Source: Oceanicola sp. 22II-s10i
GTDB taxonomy: Bacteria > Pseudomonadota > Alphaproteobacteria > Rhodobacterales > Rhodobacteraceae
NCBI RefSeq assembly: GCF_002210105.1
Contig: NZ_AQQU01000013.1
Coordinates: 1 to 64,000 of the forward strand
Reading direction: 5' to 3'
DNA length: 64,000 bases
The translations under genes were made by a program, and so were the position numbers. Shown in pieces: positions 1 through 8,977 of the stretch (positions within the stretch are counted from its first letter, which is position 1; each line of letters begins with the position of its first letter). Under the pieces are notes generated by a model. The model was not told the DNA's origin and ran no database searches. It saw only the letters and a list, made by a program, of their open reading frames with translations.

Positions 1-18
1 CACCGGCCCGAGGTCCAC

Positions 19-1335
19 CTACACCGTCTCGAGGTAGACCTTCCACCGCTCGCTTTCGGAAATCGTGTCCAGCCGCGCCAACTCCTGCCGCTTGGTCAGG
101 CAGAAGTTCTCGACCAGCTCCCCCGGCAGGATCCGCCGCACCAGCGGATCGCTCTCGAACCGGTCGATGGCGCTGGCCCAGTCGGGCTCCAGCGACGGCA
201 GGTCCAGCGCATAGGCGTTGCCGGTGATCGGCGCGGGCGGCTCCATCGCGTCCTCGATCCCGATCAGCGCGGCGCCGAGGATCATCGCCATGGCGAGGTA
301 GGGGTTGTTGTCCCCGCAGGCCACGCGGTGCTCGATCCGCCGCGCCTTGGGCGATCCGCCCGGCACCCGGATCGCCGCCGTCCGGTTCTCGTAGGCCCAG
401 CAGGCCCCGATCGGCGCATGCGCGCCCGGCACGATCCGGTCGTAACTCGGCCCGTGCGGCGCGAAAACCAGCGTCGACGGCGCCATCCCTGCCAGACAGC
501 CCGCCACCGCGTGCCGCAGCAGCTCGGTCCCCTCCGGCCCGCCGTTGTCGAAGATGTTCCGCCCCTCGGCATCCAGCACCGAGAAATGCACATGCATCCC
601 GTTGCCCGCATCCTCGGCGAAGGGTTTGGCCATGAAGGTCGCGGCCATCCCGTGCTTGCGCGCCAGACCCTTCACCGCCGATTTGAAGAGGAACACGTCA
701 TCCGCCGCCGCCATCGCATCGCGATGCGTCATGTTGATCTCGAACTGGCCCAGCCCGGCCTCGGAAATCGCGCTTTCGGCGGGGATCTCCATCGCCTCGC
801 AAGCCTCGTAGAGCTCGGTGAAATAGGCGTCGAAGGCGTCGAGCTGGCGGATCGACAGGATCGCGTGGCCGTTGATCGGCCTTCCCGAGATCGGGTTCAC
901 CGGCGGGGCCAGACCCTCGTCGGTATCGTCGACCAGGTAGAACTCCATCTCCGCCGCCGCCTCGACCCGCCAGCCGCGCGCGGCATAACGGTCCAGCACG
1001 GCGGCGAGTGCATGGCGCGGGTCGCCCGCGAAGGGCTGGCCGTCGTCGGTGTACATCCACATCGGCACCAGCGCGGCGGGCGAGCCGAGCCATGGCATCG
1101 GCACCGGCCCGTGATCGGTGGGGTAGAGGATGCCGTCGATGTCGCCGGTCTCGAAGACCAGCGGGCTGTCCTTGATGTCGGCGCCCCATATGTCGACGTT
1201 CAGCACCGATAGCGGCATCCGCACGGTGCCTTCTGAGAGCTTGGGGAACTGGTTGGCGGGCAGGCGCTTGCCGCGCATCTGTCCGTTGAGGTCGCATGCC
1301 GCGACGCGGAAGGTCGGATAGCCTTCGAATTCCAT
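19..1335 (-). CDS. Glutamine synthetase family protein (gamma-glutamyl-amine ligase type)
   Basis: This is an ATP-dependent ligase of the GS fold, 438 aa from the ATG at 1335; a TTG 60 bases further upstream is possible but adds unconvincing sequence. The N-terminal beta-grasp region contains VAACDLNGQMRGKRLP, typical of the PuuA/GlnA-III-like group that act on polyamines or other amines rather than ammonia. The catalytic barrel shows the metal-binding Glu in AAAEMEFYL, the ammonia/amine-site motif NGMHVHFS and the C-terminal RxEHRVACGDNNPYLA segment. I infer gamma-glutamylation of putrescine or a related amine, but no other puu gene is beside it. The neighbour upstream on the same strand is a PhnM-like amidohydrolase. 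Family is secure, substrate is not. Confidence 0.85.
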   Translation of the reverse strand: MEFEGYPTFRVAACDLNGQMRGKRLPANQFPKLSEGTVRMPLSVLNVDIWGADIKDSPLVFETGDIDGILYPTDHGPVPMPWLGSPAALVPMWMYTDDGQPFAGDPRHALAAVLDRYAARGWRVEAAAEMEFYLVDDTDEGLAPPVNPISGRPINGHAILSIRQLDAFDAYFTELYEACEAMEIPAESAISEAGLGQFEINMTHRDAMAAADDVFLFKSAVKGLARKHGMAATFMAKPFAEDAGNGMHVHFSVLDAEGRNIFDNGGPEGTELLRHAVAGCLAGMAPSTLVFAPHGPSYDRIVPGAHAPIGACWAYENRTAAIRVPGGSPKARRIEHRVACGDNNPYLAMAMILGAALIGIEDAMEPPAPITGNAYALDLPSLEPDWASAIDRFESDPLVRRILPGELVENFCLTKRQELARLDTISESERWKVYLETV

Positions 1336-1452
1336 GAACTGCCTGTGGATCGTTTCCCTTGCACCTAGCTTGGTCGGTGCCGCAGGGCAAGGCAAGCCGC
1401 ACCCGGCGTCACGGCAGGGGCCATGGCGCTGGCGCCCGTTCGACGGGCAGGG

Positions 1453-2613
1453 CTATTCCGCCGCCATCGTCCGGGGCAGGTCGGCTGCCATCAGCCGTTC
1501 GCGCGCCTGCCCGGACAGGTGGGTGATCCGTCCGCCTGACAGGGTCAGCTCGATCCGCCGGCTCTCCGCATGGATCGCGACAAGATCCGCCCGCCGTCCC
1601 GGCGCGATACGTCCCCGGTCGGGCAGGCGCAGGATTTCGGCGGGGCGGGTCGAGATCAGCGCCCATGCCTCCTGCAACGGCATCACGCCTACATCGCTCA
1701 GCCGGAAAGCGGCGGCGGCCAGGCAGGGTCCGCTGTCGCCCGACATGAGCGCATCGCAATGGCCGTCGCGCATCAGGTCCATCGCCAGCCGCGCCTGTTG
1801 CGTCGCCTCGCCACGGGCCAGCCCGTCGGCGCTCAGGACCACCGGATCGCCGACGGCGCGGGCCAGCGCCGCCGCCGCGCGCGAGGCCGGATCGCCGCAG
1901 ACCTTGGCGCCGATCATGGAAAAGGTCTCGCGCGTCTCGCCGTCCGGATCGCCATGGCTGCCATAGATGATGCCCAGCCGGTCAAAGGCCTCGGCCAGCC
2001 GGCACAGGTGACGCGGCACCTCGCGCTGCTGCTTCCGCGCCGTGCGGATGCGGTCCATATGCGCCTCGGCGCTGCGACCCGCGCAGGCGGCGCTGACGGC
2101 GAAATCCTCGGGCCGTGTCGATGCGGTGGCCAGCGCGTCGTCCAGCGTGTTCACGAAAGCCACGCAGGCGGCCGCACCGGTCCCGGCCAGCGCCAGCAGG
2201 TCAGTCGCGGTCTCGACCGTATGGGTCTCGCAGCGCAGGGTCAGCCGCAGGTCCGCGCCTTCCGCCCCGGTCCGGGCCAGCGCCGACGCCAGCGCAGCGG
2301 CCTGCTCAGGCGCTTCCGCGCCGCTCGCCCAGGACCAGCCCTGCACAAGATGCCCGGTCGTGACTCCAGCCGCGGCGGCCGCACGACCGGCCTCCCGCAG
2401 AACCCGATCCGCCCGTCCGTGCCATGCCACGCCGACCCGGCCGATGTTCATGTCGACGATCCCCGGCAGCACGAGGTAGCCGCTCATGTCCACCACGGGC
2501 AGCGGCCCGCGGGTGAACAGCCCCTCGGCCACGGCAACCGAGCGTTGCCGCAGGGCGCCGTCGCGAAGGACATGCGCACCGGTCAGGCGCAGGGCGGGCA
2601 GGGCGGACAGCAT
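1453..2613 (-). CDS. PhnM-like amidohydrolase, metal site degenerate
   Basis: 386 aa from an ATG at 2613 preceded by a good GAGGA ribosome binding site. The layout follows alpha-D-ribose 1-methylphosphonate 5-triphosphate diphosphatase PhnM: LPGIVDMN after the first beta strands, LRCE in the middle, GSHGDPDGET, and a C-terminal DRGRIAPGRRADLV segment. In PhnM the segment after LPG carries the first metal-binding His (LHTD); here it reads DMNIGR, and the other His-rich motifs are also changed, although an Asp remains in MSGDSGP. Either the active site differs or the protein is no longer a classical hydrolase. No other phn gene is nearby. The function is therefore uncertain; only the fold assignment is supported. 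Confidence 0.7.
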   Translation of the reverse strand: MLSALPALRLTGAHVLRDGALRQRSVAVAEGLFTRGPLPVVDMSGYLVLPGIVDMNIGRVGVAWHGRADRVLREAGRAAAAAGVTTGHLVQGWSWASGAEAPEQAAALASALARTGAEGADLRLTLRCETHTVETATDLLALAGTGAAACVAFVNTLDDALATASTRPEDFAVSAACAGRSAEAHMDRIRTARKQQREVPRHLCRLAEAFDRLGIIYGSHGDPDGETRETFSMIGAKVCGDPASRAAAALARAVGDPVVLSADGLARGEATQQARLAMDLMRDGHCDALMSGDSGPCLAAAAFRLSDVGVMPLQEAWALISTRPAEILRLPDRGRIAPGRRADLVAIHAESRRIELTLSGGRITHLSGQARERLMAADLPRTMAAE

Positions 2614-2728
2614 GGGGGGCTCCTCGATTCCTCCCCCTGTGGATAACCCGGGAATGTATCGCCGCCGTGACATCCGCGCACAGGTCATCCACCCCCGTGC
2701 AGTGTCGCGCGGAGGGCACAGATCCCCT

Positions 2729-2792
2729 GCTTCTTCTGGTCAAAAATACCTCGGGGGGAGGGCCTTCAGGCCCGGCGGGGGCAGAGCCCCCG
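2729..2792 (+). repeat. Intergenic repeat copy A (GCTTC-TCTGG family) with GC hairpin
   Basis: Begins GCTTCTTCTGGTCAAAAATA and continues into a G-run and a perfect 7-bp hairpin, CGGGGGC-AGA-GCCCCCG, at 2776-2792. Three related copies occur near 8081, 53714 and 63613. It lies between the start of the amidohydrolase gene and the end of typA. Confidence 0.6.
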
Positions 2793-2798
2793 CAACCC

Positions 2799-2820
2799 GG
2801 CCGCGCGCCCCGGCGCGGCC
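2799..2820 (-). terminator. Probable typA transcription terminator hairpin
   Basis: GGCCGCGC (2799-2806) pairs perfectly with GCGCGGCC (2813-2820) across a 6-base loop, 11 bases after the typA stop codon. There is no T-run, so it may act with the neighbouring repeat hairpin or simply protect the 3' end. Confidence 0.45.
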
Positions 2821-2830
2821 GTCACCGGTG

Positions 2831-4648
2831 TCAGCTGGCCTTCGCCATCCGCTTGCGCTCATGCGGGTCGAGGAAGCGCTTGCGCAGACGGATCGCGTTC
2901 GGCGTGACCTCGACCAGCTCGTCGTCGTTGATATAGGCGATGGCCTCTTCCAGCGACATCTCGATATGGGGCGTCAGGCGCACGGCCTCGTCCGTGCCCG
3001 AGGCGCGGACGTTGGTCAGCTTCTTGCCCTTCAGCGGGTTCACTTCCAGGTCGTTGTCGCGCGAATGCTCGCCGATGATCATGCCGGTGTAGACCGGGGC
3101 CTGCGCCCCGATGAACATGCGGCCCCGCTCTTCAAGGTTCCACAGCGCATAGGCCACGGCCGCGCCCGCTTCCATCGAGATCAGCACGCCCGCGCGGCGT
3201 CCGGGGATCGCGCCCTTGTGCGGGATCCAGCCGTGGAACACGCGGTTCAGAACGCCGGTGCCGCGGGTGTCGGTCAGGAACTCGCCGTGGTAGCCGATCA
3301 GGCCGCGCGACGGCACATGCGCCACGATGCGGGTCTTGCCGGTGCCCGAGGGCTTCATCTCGACCAGGTCGCCCTTACGCGCGCCGGTCAGCTTCTCGAT
3401 CACCGCGCCGGAATAATCGTCGTCCACGTCGATGGTGGCTTCCTCGACCGGCTCCATCAGCTGGCCGTCCTCTTCTTTCATGATGACCTGCGGGCGCGAG
3501 ATCGACAGTTCGAACCCTTCGCGGCGCATGTTCTCGATCAGGACGCCCATCTGAAGTTCGCCCCGGCCCGAGACCTCGAAGGCCTCGCCGCCCGGCGTGT
3601 CCTTGACCTTGATCGCGACGTTGACCTCGGCTTCCTTCAGCAGCCGCTCGCGGATCACGCGGGACTGCACCTTCTTGCCGTCACGGCCCGCCAGCGGGCT
3701 GTCGTTGATGCCGAAGGTGACGGTGATGGTCGGCGGGTCGATCGGCTGTGCGGCCAGCGGCACGTCGACGGCCAGCGCACAGATCGTGTCGGCCACGGTC
3801 GCCTTGGACATGCCGGCGAGGGTGACGATGTCGCCCGCCACGCCTTCCTCGATGTCCTGCTGGGCGAGGCCGCGGAAGGCCTGCACGCGGGTCACGCGGA
3901 ACTGTTCGATCTTCTGGCCGATGCGGCTGATCGCCTGCACGGTCTGGCCGACCTTGACCTTGCCGGTCTCGACCCGGCCGGTCAGGATCCGGCCCACGAA
4001 GGGGTCTGCCGACAGCGTGGTGGCCAGCATCGAGAAATCCTCGTCCGCGCGCTTCTGCTGCTTGGGGGCGGGGACGTGGTCGACGATCAGGCGGAACAGG
4101 GCCGACAGGTCCTTGCGCGGCCCGTCGAGCGTCGCATCCGCCCAGCCCGCGCGGCCCGAGGCATACATGTGCGGGAAGTCGAGCTGGTCGTCATCCGCGC
4201 CGAGGTTGGCGAAGAGGTCGAAGCATTCGTCGAGCGCGCGGTCGGGTTCGGCATCCGGCTTGTCGACCTTGTTCAGCACCACGATCGGGCGCAGGCCGAG
4301 GGCGAGCGCCTTGGAGGTCACGAACTTGGTCTGCGGCATCGGGCCTTCGGCGGCATCGACCAGCAGCACCACGCCGTCGACCATCGACAGGATCCGCTCC
4401 ACCTCGCCGCCGAAGTCAGCGTGGCCGGGGGTGTCGACGATGTTGATGCGGGCGCCCTTCCATTCGACGCTCGTGCATTTGGCGAGGATGGTGATCCCGC
4501 GCTCGCGTTCGATGTCGTTGGAATCCATCGCGCGCTCGGCCACGGCCTGGTTCGCACGGAAGGCACCGGATTGTTTCAGAAGCTCGTCCACGAGGGTCGT
4601 CTTGCCGTGGTCGACGTGGGCGATGATCGCGATGTTGCGCAGGTCCAT
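2831..4648 (-). CDS. typA: Ribosome-associated translational GTPase TypA/BipA
   Basis: 605 aa, the usual length for this family of EF-G-like GTPases that bind the 70S ribosome and support 50S assembly and stress adaptation. The G1 motif AHVDHGKTT lies at residues 10-18, followed by RGITI (switch I/G2), DTPGHADFGGEV (G3) and NKVDKPDAEPD (G4). The EF-G-like domains follow, with the TypA-specific C-terminal domain near SRGLIGYHGEFLTDTRG. The ATG at 4648 places the P-loop at the expected position. It is transcribed alone, divergently from the TRAP transporter operon with about 200 bases between them. Identity is firm. Confidence 0.97.
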   Translation of the reverse strand: MDLRNIAIIAHVDHGKTTLVDELLKQSGAFRANQAVAERAMDSNDIERERGITILAKCTSVEWKGARINIVDTPGHADFGGEVERILSMVDGVVLLVDAAEGPMPQTKFVTSKALALGLRPIVVLNKVDKPDAEPDRALDECFDLFANLGADDDQLDFPHMYASGRAGWADATLDGPRKDLSALFRLIVDHVPAPKQQKRADEDFSMLATTLSADPFVGRILTGRVETGKVKVGQTVQAISRIGQKIEQFRVTRVQAFRGLAQQDIEEGVAGDIVTLAGMSKATVADTICALAVDVPLAAQPIDPPTITVTFGINDSPLAGRDGKKVQSRVIRERLLKEAEVNVAIKVKDTPGGEAFEVSGRGELQMGVLIENMRREGFELSISRPQVIMKEEDGQLMEPVEEATIDVDDDYSGAVIEKLTGARKGDLVEMKPSGTGKTRIVAHVPSRGLIGYHGEFLTDTRGTGVLNRVFHGWIPHKGAIPGRRAGVLISMEAGAAVAYALWNLEERGRMFIGAQAPVYTGMIIGEHSRDNDLEVNPLKGKKLTNVRASGTDEAVRLTPHIEMSLEEAIAYINDDELVEVTPNAIRLRKRFLDPHERKRMAKAS

Positions 4649-4846
4649 GGGTAACTCTTGTCTGGGGTTGGCGCCCGCCTATACCGCATCGCCACAAAAT
4701 GCCAGAGGCAATGCCGCAGTGCCGCAACGTGCCCCTGTTTGCAAAGTGATCTTCCGCCGTGCGGATTATCGCTTGCCATTCCCGGTCGGCCCGATAGGTT
4801 TCCCCACCAAGCGGCAAGGGAGAAGCCGCGCCATAGGGAGACTAGC

Positions 4847-5860
4847 ATGACCAAGATCATGAAACGCGCCGCAGCCTCTGCGGTCATATTTGCCATCGCA
4901 GCACCGGCCATGGCCACCGAATGGAATGCCTCGGTCTGGGGCAAGCGCCGCGAATTCACCGAACACGTCGAGAAAATCGCCGAGCTTGTCAGCGAAAAGA
5001 CCGGCGGCAGCTTCACCATCAACGTCAGCTACGGCGGCCTGTCCAAGCCGACCGAGAACCTCGACGGCATTTCCATCGGGGCCTTCGAGATGGCGCAGAT
5101 CTGCGCAGGCTATCACGAGGACAAGAACCCGACGCTGACCGCGGCCGAACTGCCGTTCCTCGGCGTGCGCGACCTGCGTGAAGAAGTGGCGATCAGCAAC
5201 GCGCTGTACGCGCATCCGGCCGTCAAGAAGGACATGGAGCGCTGGAACGCCCAGATCCTGATGTCGTCGCCGATGCCGCAGTATAACCTCGTGGGCCGCG
5301 GCGATCCGCGCGCGACCGTCGACAGCTTCAACGGCATGCGCGTCCGCGCCACCGGCGGTCTGGGCGACGCGTTCAAGGCCGTCGGCGCCGTGCCGACCTC
5401 GGTCGCCTCGAACGAAGCCTACAACGCGATGGAATCCGGCGTCGTGGACACCGTGGCCTTCGCGCCCCACGCCCACCTGTCGTTCCGCACCATCGACCAG
5501 GCCAACTGGTGGACCGAGAACCTGAACCCCGGCACCGTGAACTGCCCGGTCGTGGTCAACATCGACGCCTACAACGCCCTGTCCGACGAAGAGCGCGCGG
5601 CGCTCGACGGATCGGTGGACGAGGCGATCGACTACTACATCGAGACCTACGGCAAGCTGATGGACCGCTGGGAAAACGTCCTGACCGAGAAGAACATCCA
5701 GAAGGTCGACTTCTCGGACGAGGAACTGGCCAAGTTCCGCGAGGCCACCAAGGGCATCCAGGCCGACTGGGTCGCCAAGATGGACGCGCAGGGCATTCCG
5801 GGCGAAGAGCTTCTCGCGACCATCGAGAAGACGCTGGAAGAAGCGCACAAGACCAACTGA
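4847..5860 (+). CDS. dctP: TRAP transporter solute-binding protein, DctP family
   Basis: 337 aa secreted periplasmic binding protein. The ATG at 4847 follows AGGGAG at the right distance and gives a clean signal peptide ending near APAMATE. The body has the DctP fold, including the MRVRATGGLGDAFKAVGA segment, whose conserved Arg normally contacts the ligand carboxylate, and NEAYNAMESGVVDTVA. It delivers a small organic acid to the membrane components encoded just downstream, using the sodium gradient. A strong hairpin separates it from the permease genes, which commonly keeps binding-protein mRNA in excess. The ligand cannot be deduced; dicarboxylates, ketoacids and other carboxylates are all possible. 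Confidence 0.93.
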   Translation: MTKIMKRAAASAVIFAIAAPAMATEWNASVWGKRREFTEHVEKIAELVSEKTGGSFTINVSYGGLSKPTENLDGISIGAFEMAQICAGYHEDKNPTLTAAELPFLGVRDLREEVAISNALYAHPAVKKDMERWNAQILMSSPMPQYNLVGRGDPRATVDSFNGMRVRATGGLGDAFKAVGAVPTSVASNEAYNAMESGVVDTVAFAPHAHLSFRTIDQANWWTENLNPGTVNCPVVVNIDAYNALSDEERAALDGSVDEAIDYYIETYGKLMDRWENVLTEKNIQKVDFSDEELAKFREATKGIQADWVAKMDAQGIPGEELLATIEKTLEEAHKTN

Positions 5861-5867
5861 TCCGGCT

Positions 5868-5894
5868 GACCCCGGCGGCATCGCCGCCGGGGTC
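5868..5894 (+). terminator. Intercistronic hairpin between TRAP binding protein and permease genes
   Basis: GACCCCGGCGGC (5868-5879) and GCCGCCGGGGTC (5883-5894) form a perfect 12-bp stem with a 3-base loop followed by TTT. It lies 7 bases after the dctP stop and 75 bases before dctQ, fitting a partial terminator or mRNA-stabilising element that lowers permease expression relative to binding protein. Confidence 0.75.
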
Positions 5895-5969
5895 TTTCGC
5901 TGAACAGAGGGGGCAGGGACCGGATGCGGTTCCGTGCCTTTTTACGTTTTAACAATCGGGGGACATTGC

Positions 5970-6614
5970 ATGGCCGGATCGCTCTCCGTCCTGACGGATG
6001 ACAGCCTGCTCAGCCGGATCGACCGGCGGTTCTACGTTTTCGAGAAAGCCATCGGCTTCCTGTCCGGGGCCGCCGTGCTGGCACTGATGTTCCTTGCCGT
6101 GATCTCGGTCGGGGGACGCAACTTCTTCAACATGCCGCTGCCCGGTTACGTCGACTGGATGGAGCTGGCGATGCCGCTGATCGCCTTCCTCGGCATCTCC
6201 TACGCGATGCGGGATGGCGGGCATATCCGCATGGACATCCTGATCGGTCAGCTGCAGGGCCGCAAGCTGTGGATGGCAGAGTTCGTCACCACCTTCGCCA
6301 CGCTGGTCCTGATCGTGCTGCTGATCTGGGGCAGCTGGGCCCACTTCGGCCGCAGCTTCGACTGTTCGCGGCCGCTGTGCAGTGCGGACAGCACCATCGA
6401 CATCGGGATACCGCTGTGGCCCGCAAAGCTGCTGGTGCCTGCCAGCTTCTCGGTCCTCGCGCTGCGGCTTGTGCTGCAGCTCTGGGGCTATGCCCGCGCG
6501 ATTTCCGAGGGTACCGACCAGCCCGTCGCCGTGCCGCTGGTGAAATCGGCGGCTGAACTGGCCCAGGAAGAGGCCGAACACGTGCAGGGTGCCAGCGGGG
6601 AGGGTCGGTCATGA
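5970..6614 (+). CDS. dctQ: TRAP transporter small permease subunit, DctQ family
   Basis: 214 aa inner-membrane protein starting at the ATG at 5970. Four hydrophobic helices are visible, at roughly residues 25-45 (FLSGAAVLALMFLAVIS), 55-80, 95-120 and 145-165, the usual DctQ topology. The segment YVDWMELAMPLIAFLGISYAMRDGGHIRMD is typical of the family. It partners with the large DctM subunit, whose ATG overlaps this stop codon by four bases, so the two are translationally coupled. The C-terminal 40 residues form a hydrophilic, acidic cytoplasmic tail. Confidence 0.9.
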   Translation: MAGSLSVLTDDSLLSRIDRRFYVFEKAIGFLSGAAVLALMFLAVISVGGRNFFNMPLPGYVDWMELAMPLIAFLGISYAMRDGGHIRMDILIGQLQGRKLWMAEFVTTFATLVLIVLLIWGSWAHFGRSFDCSRPLCSADSTIDIGIPLWPAKLLVPASFSVLALRLVLQLWGYARAISEGTDQPVAVPLVKSAAELAQEEAEHVQGASGEGRS

Positions 6615-8011
6615 CCAGCATCGACATCGGTCTGTGGACCACCGCATTCCTGTTCCTGCTCGTCGTCCTCGGGATGCGCGTCGCCTTTGCGGCGGGTATC
6701 GCGGGGCTGGTCGGGCTGATCTGGATCTTCTGGGCCAAGTTCGGCTACGACCCCGGCCGCTTCGGCCAGGCGGTCACGGTCGCCGTCAAGACGGCGGGGC
6801 AGGTGCCGCATTCCAAGATCGCCAGCCAGGAACTGTCGCTGATCCCGACCTTCATCCTGATCGGCTACATGGCCTACTACGCGGGGCTGACCGCCGCGCT
6901 GTTCGACGCGGCCAAGAAATGGGTCGGCTGGCTGCCGGGCGGCATGGCGGTCTCCACCGTCTTTGCCACCGCGGGCTTCGCCGCCGTGTCGGGCGCTTCG
7001 GTCGCCACCTCGGCCGTCTTCGCCCGGATCGCGATCCCGGAGATGCTCAAGGTCGGATACGACAAGCGCTTTGCCGCGGGCGTCGTGGCGGCGGGCGGCA
7101 CGCTGGCCTCGCTGATCCCGCCGTCGGCGATCCTCGTGATCTACGCGATCATCGTGGAACAGGACGTGGGCAAGCTGCTGCTGGCGGGCTTCATCCCCGG
7201 CGCGTTCTCGGCCATCGTCTATGGCGCGATCATCGTGACGCTGGCGCTGGCGCTGCCGCGCTTCGGCCCGCCGGTCGGAGGGTTCACGTGGAAGGAGCGC
7301 TTCGCCTCGCTGCCGCCGGCCTTCCCGATCTTCTTCGTCGTCTTCATCATCATCTTCTTCATCTACAACCCGTTCGGCGGCGACCCCTGGGGCACACCGA
7401 CCGAGGGCGGCGCGCTCGGCGCGGCGGTGGTGTTCCTGATGGCGGTGATCAAGGGCATGAAGTGGTCGCAGCTCAAGGACGCGCTGCTGGAGACCGCCAA
7501 GCTCGCCACCATGATCTTCACGATAATCTGGGGCGTTCTGGTCTATGTCCGGTTCCTCGGCTTCGCCGACCTGCCGGGGGCGTTTTCCGACTGGATCACC
7601 TCGCTCGAGCATTCGCCGATGATCACGCTGGTGATGATCCTGCTGGCCTATGCCGTGCTGGGGATGTTCATGGACGCGATCGGGATGCTGCTGCTGACCT
7701 TGCCGGTGGTCTATCCGGCGGTCATGGCGCTGAACGGGGGCGAGTTCGTGTCGGCCGCCGACAGTGCCTTCGGCATGTCGGGCCCGATGTGCGCGATCTG
7801 GTTCGGGATCCTCGTGGTGAAGATGGCCGAGTTCTGCCTGATCACCCCGCCGATCGGGCTGAACTGCTTCGTGGTCGCGGGCGTGATGCCCGAGATCTCG
7901 GTGCAGGACGTGTTCCGCGGCGTGACGCCGTTCTTCATCGCGGACGGGATCACCATCGCGCTGCTGGTGGCATTCCCGCAGATCGTGCTGTTCCTGCCCT
8001 CGCTGGCCTAG
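6611..8011 (+). CDS. dctM: TRAP transporter large permease subunit, DctM family
   Basis: 466 aa, strongly hydrophobic with about 12 predicted membrane helices; it forms the substrate-translocating subunit of the tripartite transporter. The first half carries FATAGFAAVSGASVATSAVFARIAIPEM and GYDKRFAAGVVAAGGTLASLIPPS, hallmark DctM motifs around the sodium/substrate site. The second half has the symmetry-related GMFMDAIGMLLLTLPVVYP and LITPPIGLNCFVV. The start overlaps dctQ by ATGA. Two GC-rich hairpins follow the stop codon. Confidence 0.95.
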   Translation: MTSIDIGLWTTAFLFLLVVLGMRVAFAAGIAGLVGLIWIFWAKFGYDPGRFGQAVTVAVKTAGQVPHSKIASQELSLIPTFILIGYMAYYAGLTAALFDAAKKWVGWLPGGMAVSTVFATAGFAAVSGASVATSAVFARIAIPEMLKVGYDKRFAAGVVAAGGTLASLIPPSAILVIYAIIVEQDVGKLLLAGFIPGAFSAIVYGAIIVTLALALPRFGPPVGGFTWKERFASLPPAFPIFFVVFIIIFFIYNPFGGDPWGTPTEGGALGAAVVFLMAVIKGMKWSQLKDALLETAKLATMIFTIIWGVLVYVRFLGFADLPGAFSDWITSLEHSPMITLVMILLAYAVLGMFMDAIGMLLLTLPVVYPAVMALNGGEFVSAADSAFGMSGPMCAIWFGILVVKMAEFCLITPPIGLNCFVVAGVMPEISVQDVFRGVTPFFIADGITIALLVAFPQIVLFLPSLA

Positions 8012-8015
8012 GGGT

Positions 8016-8037
8016 GCGCCGCCTTTCGGGGCGGCGC
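8016..8037 (+). terminator. dctM terminator hairpin
   Basis: GCGCCGCC (8016-8023) pairs with GGCGGCGC (8030-8037), loop TTTCGG, five bases after the dctM stop. No T-tract follows. Confidence 0.55.
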
Positions 8038-8046
8038 CCAAGTATC

Positions 8047-8077
8047 GGGCCGGACGGGCATCGAGCCCGTCCGGCCC
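8047..8077 (+). terminator. Second, stronger hairpin after dctM
   Basis: GGGCCGGACGGGC (8047-8059) pairs perfectly with GCCCGTCCGGCCC (8065-8077) across ATCGA. It sits between the convergent dctM and rhomboid genes, so it could serve both strands. Confidence 0.6.
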
Positions 8078-8080
8078 GGC

Positions 8081-8113
8081 CTCCGGCGGGCATATTTATG
8101 GCAAGATGAAGCG
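8081..8113 (-). repeat. Intergenic repeat copy B (GCTTC-TCTGG family)
   Basis: On the minus strand it reads GCTTCATCTTGCCATAAATA followed by TGCCCGCCGGAG, matching copies near 2729, 53714 and 63613. It lies directly after the rhomboid stop codon. Confidence 0.6.
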
Positions 8114-8126
8114 GGTGGAGCGCGCC

Positions 8127-8873
8127 CTACTTGCGACGGCGAACCTGCGGGATGCTTGTCGGCGAAAGCCTGTATTTCGCTTCCGGGTGCGGGGGATGGC
8201 CGTGGGTGCGGTTCCAGAACTTCGTGCCGCCGAGTTTCAGGAACAACGGGAACGTCAGGCCCGCGCCGACGATGAAGCCGCCGGCATGCGCCCAGTAGGC
8301 GACGCCGCCGCCGGTCGGGTCCGAACCGACTCCGTTGAGGAGCTGCAGGGCGAACCAGACCCCGAGCATGATCCATGCGGGCACCGGGAAGATGCGGAAG
8401 AAGACGATGAAGATGAACAGGATGTCGACCTTCGCCTTGGGAAACAGCAGCAGGTAGCCGCCCATCACCCCGGCGATCGCGCCGGAGGCACCCACCACGG
8501 GCACCGGCGAGAACGGGGCCGACAGGTAATGCACCAGCGCCGCGCCGATGCCCGAGGCGAGGTAGAAGCCGAGGTAGGGCAGGTGGCCCATCTCGTCCTC
8601 CATGTTGTCGCCGAAGATCCACAGGAACAGCATGTTGCCCGCCAGGTGCATGAGTCCGCCGTGCAGGAACATCGAGGTGAACATCGTCCCGAACCCCTCG
8701 CCCGAGGACACGCGGGCGGGGATCATCGCCCATTCGCCGTAAAAGGCGTTGATCGCAGCCATGTCGCCCGCGACCGGCAAGGTCAGCAGGAACACGGCGA
8801 CATTCGCCAGGATCAGGGCGTAATTGACGAAGGGCGTGCTGCCGGACGGGTTGTGATCGCGCAGGGGAAACAT
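8127..8873 (-). CDS. Rhomboid family intramembrane serine protease
   Basis: 248 aa from the ATG at 8873. Six to seven membrane segments are visible. The catalytic dyad is present: Ser in GASGAIAG, and His in WAHAGGFIVGAG in a later helix. The L1-loop region HGGLMHLAGNMLFLWIFGDNMED is the standard rhomboid signature, with the HxxxHLxxNM arrangement. It cleaves membrane protein substrates within the bilayer; the bacterial target is unknown. It is a single gene convergent with the TRAP operon and divergent from the secreted TPR gene. Family call is firm. Confidence 0.93.
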   Translation of the reverse strand: MFPLRDHNPSGSTPFVNYALILANVAVFLLTLPVAGDMAAINAFYGEWAMIPARVSSGEGFGTMFTSMFLHGGLMHLAGNMLFLWIFGDNMEDEMGHLPYLGFYLASGIGAALVHYLSAPFSPVPVVGASGAIAGVMGGYLLLFPKAKVDILFIFIVFFRIFPVPAWIMLGVWFALQLLNGVGSDPTGGGVAYWAHAGGFIVGAGLTFPLFLKLGGTKFWNRTHGHPPHPEAKYRLSPTSIPQVRRRK

Positions 8874-8977
8874 GGAAGCGGACGCTACGCCAAAGCCGGG
8901 GGGCGTCAATCCCCCGCGTCGGGCGGGCCGCGCGAATGTGACTTGATCGGCGCGCGGTTCCGTGCGGCAATGACGGG

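Noticed and set aside
2486-4654. Long plus-strand open frame of over 700 codons opposite typA
   Set aside because: It is the antisense shadow of typA, with His/Arg/Asp-rich composition and no family resemblance.
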